Assembly: GCA_035548675.1 (NCBI GenBank)
Contig: DASZSJ010000142.1
Span: forward strand, 21,843 to 85,842
Direction: 5' to 3'
DNA: 64,000 bases
Source of the DNA: VRUE01 sp035548675
GTDB taxonomy: Bacteria > Actinomycetota > Thermoleophilia > Solirubrobacterales > 70-9
This document shows, in pieces, positions 31,038 to 39,159 of this stretch. A program made the position numbers and the translations under genes. Positions within the stretch are counted from its first letter, which is position 1. Every line of letters starts with the position of its first letter. The notes beneath the pieces are model-generated. The model was not told where the DNA came from. It ran no database searches and saw only the letters and a program-made list of their open reading frames with translations.

Positions 31038-32981
31038 GTGAGCGAAGAAGGCACCGCACCGCAGGACGACCTCCCCCTCCGCGCGGTGCGCGAGTGGGCG
31101 GCGACGCATACCACGGGGCTCGCGGTGTCGGCTTACGGCCTGGTCGCGCTGGCCGCCGCGCTCACCGCGTTCTTCGCCCTCTTTAACCAGTTCGCCTTTT
31201 ACGACGACGAGGGCACCCTGCTGATCGCGCTGAAGGCGTTTGCCGGCGGCCAGGTGCTCTACCGCGATATCTACGCTGCCTACGGGCCGTTCTTCTTCGA
31301 TGTCTTCGGTGGCTTCTTTGCCCTTACCGGCATCGACGTGACCAACGACGCCAGCCGCATCGTTGTCGGTGTGGTCTGGGTCATTTCGAGCGTTGGCTTC
31401 GGCGTCGCCGCGCAGCGCATCTGCGGCCGGCTCTTGCCGGGGGTCGCCAGCATGATCGTCGCCTTTGGGGCCCTCGGCGTGCTGGCGGCGGAGCCGATGC
31501 ACCCGCAGGTGATGATCGCGCCGCTGTTGGCTGGCATGACCCTCGTGGTTGCATTCGGCCCGAACCGCAGGGTCGCTTGGGCCGGCGCCGCGACCGGGGC
31601 GATGCTCGGCTGTCTCATCCTCACCAAGGTCAACGTCGGTGGCTACGCGGCGATCGCCGCCGTTGCCGCCGCGGTCCTCAGCTGGGAGACGCTGCGTAGC
31701 CGTCGCTGGCTGCGCGCGCTCGCGATCGCCGGGCTCCTCGCCCTGCCCGTGGTCATCATGTTTCCCGATCTGGACGAAGACTGGGTTCGCCAGCTGGCGG
31801 CGCTCGAGGTCCTCAGCCTGGCGGCGCTGATGATTGCCGCCCACGCGGCGCGGCCGGTCGCGGGGGAGTCGTCCGCGATCCTGCGCCGCTGGCTCTTGGC
31901 CGCACTTGCCGGCGGCGCCGCGACTCTGGTGGCGATCCTCGCCGTCTTGGTGCTGACCGGGCCGAGCATCTCCGAGGCCTACGACGGAATCGTCACCCAG
32001 GGGCTGAAGCTGCGCAGCGCCTTCATGATCCCGCTCGAAGTCCCGGTGGAAGTCGTCTACTGGGGAATCGCCTCGGTCGCCGTCGTTGGGATTGCGGTCT
32101 GGCTACGCCGCACTGGCCGCGGGCTGTCAGCGCTCTGGTCCGGCCTGCTCCGCCTTGCCGCGGGGCTCGCGATCTGGCTCACCGTCGCCGCCGTCCCGCC
32201 TTTCCCGCTCGGCACGTCCGCCAACTTCGTCGCCCTGCCGATGGCGCTGGCCTGGGTGGCAGTCCTCGCCCCTGTCGGGAGCGCCGAGGATCCCTATCGC
32301 CGCTTCGCGCGCGTCTTCCTGCCGTTGCTGGCCGTCTGCCAGACGCTGCAGTCCTATCCCGTGGCTGGCAGTCAGGTCCGCATCGCCTCAGTCACCTTCG
32401 TCGCCGTTGGCGCCGTTTGCCTCGGTGACGGCATCGGCCAGCTGCGCGCCTGGAACGCGGCGGGCGGCTGGGACGCGCGCCGCTTCCAGGTCACGGGCAC
32501 TGCCGCGGCGCTGGTGCTCGTCGCGCTTCTTGGTTACCACGCGATCCTCCTGCCGGCCAGGAGCGGTCGGGCCGCCTACCTCGGCAACCCGACCCTGCGC
32601 CTGCCGGGGGCGGAAATGATGCACGTCGCCGGAGCCAGGGAGTACATCCATCTCGTCGACCTCATTCACAAGCACCGCTGCACGGCCTTCATTGGCTTTC
32701 CTAATGTCGACAGCCTCTACCTCTGGTCGGGGATCGAACCGCCGAAGCCGAACCCGCCCGGGGCCTGGCCGATCGTCCTGCCCCTCGATCAGCAGCAGCG
32801 CGTCGTCGAGGAGATGCGCGCCTCGCCGCGCCCCTGCGCGATGCGCAACGAAGGCCTCGCCCAGGGCGCTTGGCTGCACGGCACCCCGCCCGATGAAAGC
32901 GACCCGCTGGTCAACTACATCTTCAACGACTTCCGCAAGGTCGCCGCAGCCGGCGAATACGAATTCATGGTCGCCAAGTAG
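31038..32981 (+). CDS. Large polytopic membrane protein, GT-C/GT39-like
   Basis: This 647-residue protein has a hydrophilic N-terminus, helix 1 (GLVALAAALTAFFALFNQFA), then the outer-loop acidic motif FYDDEGTLLIALKAFAGGQV and YRDIYAAYGPFFF, a pattern shared with PMT-like GT-C enzymes. About twelve helices follow, then a C-terminal extracytoplasmic part (about 510-647) with KHRCTAFIGFPNVDSLYLWS. It differs from the three DEW-type paralogues. Likely a glycosyltransferase using a lipid-linked donor outside. It is divergent from the epimerase operon through a shared -10 region. Confidence 0.72.
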   Translation: MSEEGTAPQDDLPLRAVREWAATHTTGLAVSAYGLVALAAALTAFFALFNQFAFYDDEGTLLIALKAFAGGQVLYRDIYAAYGPFFFDVFGGFFALTGIDVTNDASRIVVGVVWVISSVGFGVAAQRICGRLLPGVASMIVAFGALGVLAAEPMHPQVMIAPLLAGMTLVVAFGPNRRVAWAGAATGAMLGCLILTKVNVGGYAAIAAVAAAVLSWETLRSRRWLRALAIAGLLALPVVIMFPDLDEDWVRQLAALEVLSLAALMIAAHAARPVAGESSAILRRWLLAALAGGAATLVAILAVLVLTGPSISEAYDGIVTQGLKLRSAFMIPLEVPVEVVYWGIASVAVVGIAVWLRRTGRGLSALWSGLLRLAAGLAIWLTVAAVPPFPLGTSANFVALPMALAWVAVLAPVGSAEDPYRRFARVFLPLLAVCQTLQSYPVAGSQVRIASVTFVAVGAVCLGDGIGQLRAWNAAGGWDARRFQVTGTAAALVLVALLGYHAILLPARSGRAAYLGNPTLRLPGAEMMHVAGAREYIHLVDLIHKHRCTAFIGFPNVDSLYLWSGIEPPKPNPPGAWPIVLPLDQQQRVVEEMRASPRPCAMRNEGLAQGAWLHGTPPDESDPLVNYIFNDFRKVAAAGEYEFMVAK

Positions 32982-32993
32982 CGGGAAGGGGGC

Positions 32994-33121
32994 CGGACGA
33001 GGACCAGCGTGACGCCGACCGTGAGTAGTTGAAGCGCCAGCGTGCGGCTGGCCAGGATCCCGACGCCGTGGGCTGCGGTTTCCGCCAGTGAAGTCGATTC
33101 AGGCCCGGGCCGGGGAGGCAC
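32994..33121 (-). pseudogene. N-terminal remnant of a second Wzx flippase
   Basis: From GTG 33121 the frame reads TSLAETAAHGVGILASRTLA, then LQLLTVGVTLVLVR. This aligns without gaps to the start of the intact flippase at 37675 (SALGQSAARGVTLLVGRTLG, then FQLLTAGVTVVLAR). The match stops after about 40 residues and the frame runs into the end of the neighbouring GT-C gene. It follows fcl on the same strand and overlaps its 3' end by 23 nt, as a real downstream gene of that operon would. The rest was lost by deletion or recombination. Confidence 0.75.
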
Positions 33122-34055
33122 GGAAAGAGTCCACGGTTCGCCGCAGGCCCTCGGTCAGGTCGATCTCGGCGCTGAACCCGATCTGCTCAGCGGCCCGGCT
33201 CACGTCGAGGTAACGGACCGGTTGACCGTCGGGGCGGGAGGTGTCCCAAACTGTCTCCCCTTCGAACCCGGCAGCGGACGAGACCATCTCGGCCAGGTCG
33301 CGGATCTTCGTCTCGACGCCGGTGCCGACGTTGAAGGGGTCGGAATCCTTGGCGTGCTCGGCGGCGAGGATCAGCGCTCTGGCGGCGTCATCGACGTAGA
33401 GGAACTCGCGCGAAGGCTCGCCGGTCCCCCACAGCGCCACCTCGGGCTGGTCCTCCTCGGCCGCGGTCACGTACTTGTTGACCATCGCCGCGATCACGTG
33501 CGAGTCCTCGAGGTCGAAGTTGTCGTCGGGGCCGTAGAGGTTGGCGATCACCGGCACGCAGGAGTCGAGTCCGTACTGGCGGCGGTAGGCGTCGGAGAGC
33601 ACGATCAGCATCTTCTTGGCGAGGCCGTAGGGTGCGTTTGACTCCTCGGGGTAGCCGCTCCAGAGGTCGTCCTCCTTAAAGGGGACCGGGGTGAACTTGG
33701 GATAGGCGCAGACCGAGCAAGCCGCGACCAGCTTGCCGACTCCGAGCTCGCGGCAAGCCTCGAAGACGTTGAGGCCCATCGCCATGTTGTCGCGGGCGAG
33801 CGGACCCGGGTTGCGCCGGTTGTAGCCGATGCCACCAACGTTGGCCGCCAGGTGCAGGACCACCTCGGCGCCGCTCAGCGCCTCGTGGCAGGCGGCGGGG
33901 TCGGTGAGGTCGCGCTCGGCCGAGCGCGGCACCCGCACCTCGGCGCCAAGCTCCTCCAGCATCCGCACCGTCGGCTTGCCGAGGAAACCGGCGCCGCCGG
34001 TGACGACCACGGCCTTGCCCTGCCAGAAAGCGCCGCTGGGGGCTCCCCCGGCCAC
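33099..34055 (-). CDS. fcl: GDP-L-fucose synthase
   Basis: This 318-residue extended SDR has VVTGGAGFLGKPTVRML, HLAANVGGIGYNRRNPG (the GIG-N/H pattern of Fcl/WcaG), a SVCAYPKFTPVPF strand carrying the conserved Cys, PYGLAKKM with Tyr and Lys, and YGPDDNFDLEDSHVIAAM. Fcl epimerises and reduces GDP-4-keto-6-deoxymannose, the product of Gmd, to GDP-L-fucose. Its GTG start lies one base after the gmd stop. It is the last intact gene of the long minus-strand operon, followed by the flippase remnant. Confidence 0.87.
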   Translation of the reverse strand: MAGGAPSGAFWQGKAVVVTGGAGFLGKPTVRMLEELGAEVRVPRSAERDLTDPAACHEALSGAEVVLHLAANVGGIGYNRRNPGPLARDNMAMGLNVFEACRELGVGKLVAACSVCAYPKFTPVPFKEDDLWSGYPEESNAPYGLAKKMLIVLSDAYRRQYGLDSCVPVIANLYGPDDNFDLEDSHVIAAMVNKYVTAAEEDQPEVALWGTGEPSREFLYVDDAARALILAAEHAKDSDPFNVGTGVETKIRDLAEMVSSAAGFEGETVWDTSRPDGQPVRYLDVSRAAEQIGFSAEIDLTEGLRRTVDSFRASPARA

Positions 34056-34056
34056 C

Positions 34057-35070
34057 TCAAGTGACCTTTCCGGAGAGCTTGTCGTCGAGTTCGGCGATGT
34101 CGGCGTCGACCATCAGCTCGACCAGCTCGCGGAAGCGCACCTTTGGCTCCCAGCCGAGCTTCTCGCGCGCCTTGCTCGGGTCGCCCAGCAGCGAATCGAC
34201 CTCGGACGGACGGAAGTAGCGGGGGTCGATCTCGACGTGCTCGTCGGGGTCGAGGCCGGCGTGGGCGAAGGCGACCTCGAGCGCCTCGCGCACCGAGTGC
34301 TTCTCGCCGGTGGCGACGACGTAGTCGTCCGGCTCGTCCGCCTGCAGCATCATCCACATCGCCTCGACGAAATCGGGCGCGTAGCCCCAGTCCCGCTCGG
34401 CGTCGAGGTTCCCCATGTAGAGCTTGTCCTGCAGGCCGGCCTTGATCCGCGCTACCGCGCGGGTGATCTTGCGGGTGACGAAGGTCTCGCCGCGGCGTGG
34501 CGACTCGTGGTTGAAGAGGATGCCGTTGACGGCGAACATTCCGTAGGCCTCGCGGTAGTTGACCGTCGCCCAGTAGGCGGCGACCTTGGCGACTGCATAG
34601 GGACTGCGCGGGTGGAAGGGGGTCTCCTCGTCTTGCGGCGGCGGCGAGGCGCCGAACATCTCCGAGGAGGACGCTTGGTAGAAGCGTGCCTGCACCTCGG
34701 ACTCGCGGATCGCCTCGAGCAGGCGCAGCGTTCCCGCGCCGGTCACGTCGAAGGTGTACTCGGGGATGTCGAAGGAGACGCGGACGTGGCTCTGCGCACC
34801 CAGGTGGTAGATCTCGTCCGGCTGCAGCTTGTAGAGCAGACGTGTGAGGGAGACCGGGTCGCTGAGGTCGCCGTAGTGGGCGAAGAGCTTGGCGTCGGGA
34901 TCGTGGGGATCGCGGTAGAGGTGGTCGATTCGCCCCGTGTTGAAGCTCGAGGAGCGGCGGATGATGCCGTGCACCTCGTAGCCCTTGGCGAGCAGCAGGT
35001 CGGCCAGGTAGGAGCCGTCCTGGCCGGTCAGGCCGGTGATCAGGGCGCGCTTGTTCGACTCGGCGACCAT
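34057..35070 (-). CDS. gmd: GDP-mannose 4,6-dehydratase
   Basis: This 337-residue enzyme has LITGLTGQDGSYLADLLLAK, IIRRSSSFNTGRIDHLY, HLGAQSHVRVSFDIPEYT, the Ser-Ser-Glu triad segment ASSSEMFG, and YAVAKVAAYW with catalytic Tyr and Lys, then FNHESPRRGETFVTRKI. These are near-invariant Gmd motifs. It converts GDP-D-mannose to GDP-4-keto-6-deoxymannose, which Fcl finishes. AAAGGA about 12 nt upstream serves as ribosome site, unlike the leaderless first genes. Very high confidence. Confidence 0.95.
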   Translation of the reverse strand: MVAESNKRALITGLTGQDGSYLADLLLAKGYEVHGIIRRSSSFNTGRIDHLYRDPHDPDAKLFAHYGDLSDPVSLTRLLYKLQPDEIYHLGAQSHVRVSFDIPEYTFDVTGAGTLRLLEAIRESEVQARFYQASSSEMFGASPPPQDEETPFHPRSPYAVAKVAAYWATVNYREAYGMFAVNGILFNHESPRRGETFVTRKITRAVARIKAGLQDKLYMGNLDAERDWGYAPDFVEAMWMMLQADEPDDYVVATGEKHSVREALEVAFAHAGLDPDEHVEIDPRYFRPSEVDSLLGDPSKAREKLGWEPKVRFRELVELMVDADIAELDDKLSGKVT

Positions 35071-35086
35071 TTCTAGGCTGATCCTT

Positions 35087-35809
35087 TCAGACCGCCTGGA
35101 AGAGGCCGTTCAGCTGCAGCAGCTCGCCGCTCGCGGGGTCGACGAACTCCGGCTCCAGGTGCGTCGGCTTGAAGCTGTGCCGGCGCATCAGCTCGATCAT
35201 CTCGCCGGCCAGCAGCTGGCCCTCATAGAGCGGCGTCAGCGATAGCTCCAGCTCGACCGCGCGGCAACCGGCGAGGACGCCGGTGCCGCCCTTGACGACT
35301 TCGTGCTCGAAGCCCTGGGTGTCGACCTTGAGGTAGGCGTGGCGGCGCGAGCGGTCGAAGTCCTCCAGCTCCTCGTCGAGGCTCACCACCTGGATTTGCT
35401 CCGAGCGCTCGTAGCGCGAGTCGCCGACTGCCTGTTCGTGGGCCTCCTTCATCGCTAGCAAGGAGCTGCTGAAGCCGTCGTTGCCCGAGACATTGATCGT
35501 CGCCGTCCCCGCCACGCTGCCGGCGGCACGGTTGCGGCACTTCCAGGCGGCGTCACCCCCAGCGGCAGCGGAAAGCCGTTCGAACTGGCTGCGCACTGGC
35601 TCGAAGGAGACGATCGGCCCGCGGTAGCCCGCCTTGCGCAGGCTGCCGCCGTACTCGCCGGCGTGGGCGCCGACGTCGATCACCAGGTCGACGTCAGGGC
35701 GTGCCAGGATCGTCGCCCGCGCTCCCGCCAGGGTGTTGCGGTGCCTGCCGACGTGGAGGTCGAGCCGCCGCAGGAGACGCTTCAGTCGCTCCGTTGCTTC
35801 GCCGGCCAT
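35087..35809 (-). CDS. FkbM-family SAM-dependent methyltransferase
   Basis: This 240-residue protein has LVIDVGAHAGEYGGSLRKAG (motif I), IVSFEPVRSQFERL (acidic end of strand 2), NDGFSSSLLAM, and the Methyltransf_21 landmark YLKVDTQGFEHEVVKGG. FkbM-type enzymes O-methylate sugars or polyketides, so this one probably methylates a hydroxyl of the surface glycan. It overlaps the upstream GT2 gene by one base and sits within the wzx/wzy operon. The target sugar is unknown. Confidence 0.88.
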   Translation of the reverse strand: MAGEATERLKRLLRRLDLHVGRHRNTLAGARATILARPDVDLVIDVGAHAGEYGGSLRKAGYRGPIVSFEPVRSQFERLSAAAGGDAAWKCRNRAAGSVAGTATINVSGNDGFSSSLLAMKEAHEQAVGDSRYERSEQIQVVSLDEELEDFDRSRRHAYLKVDTQGFEHEVVKGGTGVLAGCRAVELELSLTPLYEGQLLAGEMIELMRRHSFKPTHLEPEFVDPASGELLQLNGLFQAV

Positions 35810-36732
35810 CAGAAGCGATCCAGGGAGCGCTTGATGGTGTGCATCAGGCGGGGGAAGAGGCGGGTGAGCCAGAAGGAGATCCGGTGCCGCTCGAAGACCG
35901 AGGGCATGAAGCGCAGCCCCCTCGTCGCCGCCGCCGAGGCGTCTCGGTAGCGTCGCTCGCTCAGCGCCTTCTCTATCTCTTCGGAGATCTCGTAGCGGCC
36001 GGCAAGCGCCAGGGCCGCCCCCGCCTGCTGGAACATGCCGTGCTTGAGGTAGATCCGGTGGCGCTCGAGGACGATGTCCCGCAGCGGCGTATCGCCGCTC
36101 TTACTGCCGTCGAAGATCTCCAATAGCGCCAGCGATCGATCGATGTAGCGCGAGTCGACGCCGGCCCGCAGCAGTCGGATCGAGTAGTCGAGGTCCATCT
36201 CCATCCGGCAGTCCTCATCGAGCTCGCCGACCTTCTCCAGCGCCCAGCGGGCGAACATCGTGCCGGGGGCGATCAGGCCGACGTTGTTGAAGTCGAGCGC
36301 GGCCAGGCTCGCCTTCTGCGGCGGCCGCAGTACATCGCGGTGGCCGCGTCGGTCGCGGTCGAGATTGCCGTAGACCCAGCCGATCCCAGGAGTCTGCTGG
36401 AAGAGGGAAACGGCTGCCGCGACCGAGTCTGGGTAAAGCACGTCATCGGCGTTGAGCCAGACGATCAGCTCCCCCTTCGACTGTTTGAAGAAAGCCTTGT
36501 TCATCGCATCGCACTGGCCGCGGTCAGGCTCGGAGATCCAGTGGATCCGGTCATGTTCCTTGAGCACGTCGATGGTCCCATTGGTCGAGCCGCCGTCGAC
36601 GACTACGTGCTCGATCGGTTCATACGACTGCGCTTCGACGCTCTCGATGCAGCGCACGAGCTTGTCGAGGGGCGGGTCGAAGGCCGCGGTGGCGATCGAA
36701 ACCAAGGGGCGGTCGGGGAGCTGCTGCGTCAC
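35809..36732 (-). CDS. GT2 glycosyltransferase with helical C-terminal extension
   Basis: This 307-residue GT-A protein has LVSIATAAFDPPLDKLVRCI, VVVDGGSTNGTIDVL, the DxD-type LIVWLNADDVLYPDS and a GTMFARWALEKVGELDE acceptor region with DLDYSIRLLRAG. The last 100 residues are helical and charged. GT2 enzymes with VDGGSTDGT and LNADD usually add sugars to lipid-linked repeat units. GAAAGGA provides a ribosome site upstream of the GTG. The donor sugar cannot be told. Confidence 0.85.
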   Translation of the reverse strand: MTQQLPDRPLVSIATAAFDPPLDKLVRCIESVEAQSYEPIEHVVVDGGSTNGTIDVLKEHDRIHWISEPDRGQCDAMNKAFFKQSKGELIVWLNADDVLYPDSVAAAVSLFQQTPGIGWVYGNLDRDRRGHRDVLRPPQKASLAALDFNNVGLIAPGTMFARWALEKVGELDEDCRMEMDLDYSIRLLRAGVDSRYIDRSLALLEIFDGSKSGDTPLRDIVLERHRIYLKHGMFQQAGAALALAGRYEISEEIEKALSERRYRDASAAATRGLRFMPSVFERHRISFWLTRLFPRLMHTIKRSLDRF

Positions 36733-36745
36733 GCTGCAAATCCTT

Positions 36746-37678
36746 TCAGGCGCTGTGGCCGCTCTTGCGCAGCGCCAGCGCCCGGCCCAGGCTCAGTCGT
36801 TGCGCCGCGTCAGGCGGAAGGTCTCGGGAGGGCAGGCCCTTGCCGGCGCGCCAGCCCTCTATCCTGCCGCGCGCACCGGCGAGCGTGCGCGATCGCAGCA
36901 GCTGTCCGGCGCAGACCGTCGCCTCTCTGGCCAGCGCCTGGGCCGCCAGGGAGGGCCGTGCGGTTATGCCGTAGCGCCGCATCAGGTAGCCCCGGCTCCA
37001 GCCTGTCATCGCGTGCTTGCCGGCGGAGCCGGCGCCGAGCGTAAGTGAGTAGCCGTGCACCGCTCGCGCCGCCGGCGCCAGTGCGCAGCGAGCACCCTCG
37101 CCGCGCATCCGCAGCGCGAGGTCGACGTCCTCGTAATAGAGGAAGATGCGTTCGTCGAAGCCGCCCGCCGCTTCAAACGCTTCGCGGCTATAGAGAGCCG
37201 CTCCACCGGTCGGGCCAAGCGGTGGCCCGACCTGGGCAAGGCGCTCGATGGGTTCGCCGCAGAGGTAGTCGAAGGCCATCAGGGTCTGATCGATCACGAC
37301 CCCGGCTGAGTCGATCCGGGTCGGGTCGCGTTCGCTGAGCAGGACGGCGGCGACCAGCTCGGCCTCCGCGGCTCCGGCGAGTAGGCACTCGATCAACTGT
37401 GGCTCGGCGGTGGCGTCATCGTTGAGCAGCACGATCGCCCCTTCACCGACCTCGCGGATCGCTCGGTTCAGCGCCTTGCCGAAGCCGAGGTTGCAGCCGA
37501 AGCCGATCCGCGTTACCTGCGGGAAGCGCTCGCCCAGCATCGCCGCGCTGCCCTCGCCCTCGCCGTTGTCGGCGACCACCACATGGGGCGCCACCGTTTG
37601 CGCCGCCAGCGACTCGAGGCAGCGTTCGAGCTTCTCGCCGCCAGTCAGGGTGGGGATGTAAACGGTCGCGGTGCTCAT
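36746..37678 (-). CDS. GT2 glycosyltransferase (rhamnosyltransferase-like)
   Basis: This 310-residue protein starts ATVYIPTLTGGEKLERCLES and has VVADNGEGEGSAAML, NLGFGKALNRAIR, LLNDDATAEP and GPTGGAALYSREAFEAAGGF, then FLYYEDVDLALRMRG, typical of WbbL-like rhamnosyl or galactofuranosyl transferases. With rmlABCD nearby, dTDP-rhamnose is a plausible donor. A C-terminal basic segment follows. It overlaps the wzx stop by 4 nt, so it is translationally coupled in the assembly operon. Confidence 0.85.
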   Translation of the reverse strand: MSTATVYIPTLTGGEKLERCLESLAAQTVAPHVVVADNGEGEGSAAMLGERFPQVTRIGFGCNLGFGKALNRAIREVGEGAIVLLNDDATAEPQLIECLLAGAAEAELVAAVLLSERDPTRIDSAGVVIDQTLMAFDYLCGEPIERLAQVGPPLGPTGGAALYSREAFEAAGGFDERIFLYYEDVDLALRMRGEGARCALAPAARAVHGYSLTLGAGSAGKHAMTGWSRGYLMRRYGITARPSLAAQALAREATVCAGQLLRSRTLAGARGRIEGWRAGKGLPSRDLPPDAAQRLSLGRALALRKSGHSA

Positions 37679-39159
37679 TGGGCCGCTCCGGGCAACAAGC
37701 TTCGAGCCATGCCGAAGGCGCGCGTGACGTCGCTGCGCAGGAAGGCGAGCGCGAGGGCGACCCAGACGGCGCCGCTGATGCAGATGGCGATGATCAAACC
37801 GGCGACGTCGTTGTTGAGGCTGAGCAGCTGCGCGGCCGCGGCTGCGAGAAAGCTGATCGCGGCGACATGGGCCACCTTCCAGGTTCCGGCTTTGACCGGC
37901 GGGGGAGTCGGCGCCAGCAGGATCGTCGCCGCAAGCGCCGAACCGATTGACATCGAGATGCCGATCCCGACCTCGTCGAGACCGCCGACCAGGATCGCGA
38001 CGAGGAGGAAGCCGACGACGAGCTCGGCGGCGATCGCGGCCACCGGGCGGTTCGGTTCCCCTTCGGCCAGGCAGTAGCTGTTAATTGGGGAGGCGATGCT
38101 CGCCCCCAGCAACATCGCCAGCGAGCCGTAGAGCACGATGTCGGAAGTTGGCAGCCATTCGGAGCCGAGCACGACGCTGATGAAGGGTTGGATCGCCCCG
38201 GCGACAAGGGCAAGCGGCAGCCCGCAGACGAGGGCGATCTGGCCGAGCGCGCGGCCGGTCCGCGCAAGGCGCTCCTCGCCCGATTGGCTCAGCGTCGGCA
38301 ACATCACCCTAGAAACGGCGGCGGCAAGGGCGGTCGGGAAGGAGAAGAGCCGCTTCGCCATCCCGTAGAAGCCCGCCATCGGCGCGCCGCCGATGGCACC
38401 GATCACGGTCACGTAACCGAGGTCGCGGCCCAGGTAGAGCACGCCGAGCACACTCACCCGGCTGCCGAAGCCGATCAACGGCCTCACCCGGGGGAGGTCG
38501 AGGCGGGGCATCCGGGCAGCGCTTTGGGTGAACCAAGCAACCAACGCGCCAAGCGCCGCCCCGACGGGTACGGCGCCGGCGAGGCTGAAGACGCCGATGC
38601 CGGACAGGGCGGCCGCGAGGGCGAAGGCGTTGAACCCGATCGTGTCCGCGGCCTCGACCGCGGCCACTCGCCCGAAGCGCATCTCGCGATCCATCATCGC
38701 CATCGGCACCGCCCGCGCCGCGTAGATCGGCACCGCGACGAGGGTGATCGCGATCACCCGAACAGTGTCGCTGTGGGTGCCAAGTGCGGGCAGGAGGACA
38801 AAGGCGACCAATAGCAGGCCGAGCGCCGCCGGCATGGTGACCGCGAGCAGGAAGCCCATCGTTGCCGCCTGCAGCTCCATCGGCGGCGGTTCCGACATCC
38901 GCACCAGTGCCGCCGGTAGGCCGAGCTCGGCCACGTTCTGGCCGACCAGTTGCACCGAGAGGGCGATCGCGAAGAGGCCGTAGTCGGCCGGCGTGAGCAG
39001 GCGCGCCAGTACGACCGTTACCCCGGCAGTCAGCAGTTGGAAGCCGAGCGTGCGGCCGACGAGCAGGGTCACCCCGCGCGCCGCCGACTGGCCAAGAGCG
39101 CTGCCGTCGGGCGGAGCTGCCGCCTCGAAGTTCTCGATCTGTGGGTCGGGCTCTGTTAT
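37675..39159 (-). CDS. wzx: Wzx-type polysaccharide flippase (MATE/MurJ/Wzx superfamily)
   Basis: The protein is about 494 residues with some 12-14 helices and the signature VVLARLLTPADYGLFAIALS near the N-terminus, followed by LPAALVRM and MMDREMRFG, as in RfbX/Wzx exporters that flip undecaprenyl-linked repeat units. The start is uncertain. In-frame GTGs exist only at 39072, which would cut residues conserved in the nearby remnant, and at 39327, 172 nt inside wzy with shadow-like sequence. An ATA at 39159 overlaps the wzy stop as ATAA and gives a normal length, so I mark that. It lies between the polymerase and GT2 genes. Confidence 0.82.
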   Translation of the reverse strand: MTEPDPQIENFEAAAPPDGSALGQSAARGVTLLVGRTLGFQLLTAGVTVVLARLLTPADYGLFAIALSVQLVGQNVAELGLPAALVRMSEPPPMELQAATMGFLLAVTMPAALGLLLVAFVLLPALGTHSDTVRVIAITLVAVPIYAARAVPMAMMDREMRFGRVAAVEAADTIGFNAFALAAALSGIGVFSLAGAVPVGAALGALVAWFTQSAARMPRLDLPRVRPLIGFGSRVSVLGVLYLGRDLGYVTVIGAIGGAPMAGFYGMAKRLFSFPTALAAAVSRVMLPTLSQSGEERLARTGRALGQIALVCGLPLALVAGAIQPFISVVLGSEWLPTSDIVLYGSLAMLLGASIASPINSYCLAEGEPNRPVAAIAAELVVGFLLVAILVGGLDEVGIGISMSIGSALAATILLAPTPPPVKAGTWKVAHVAAISFLAAAAAQLLSLNNDVAGLIIAICISGAVWVALALAFLRSDVTRAFGMARSLLPGAAQ

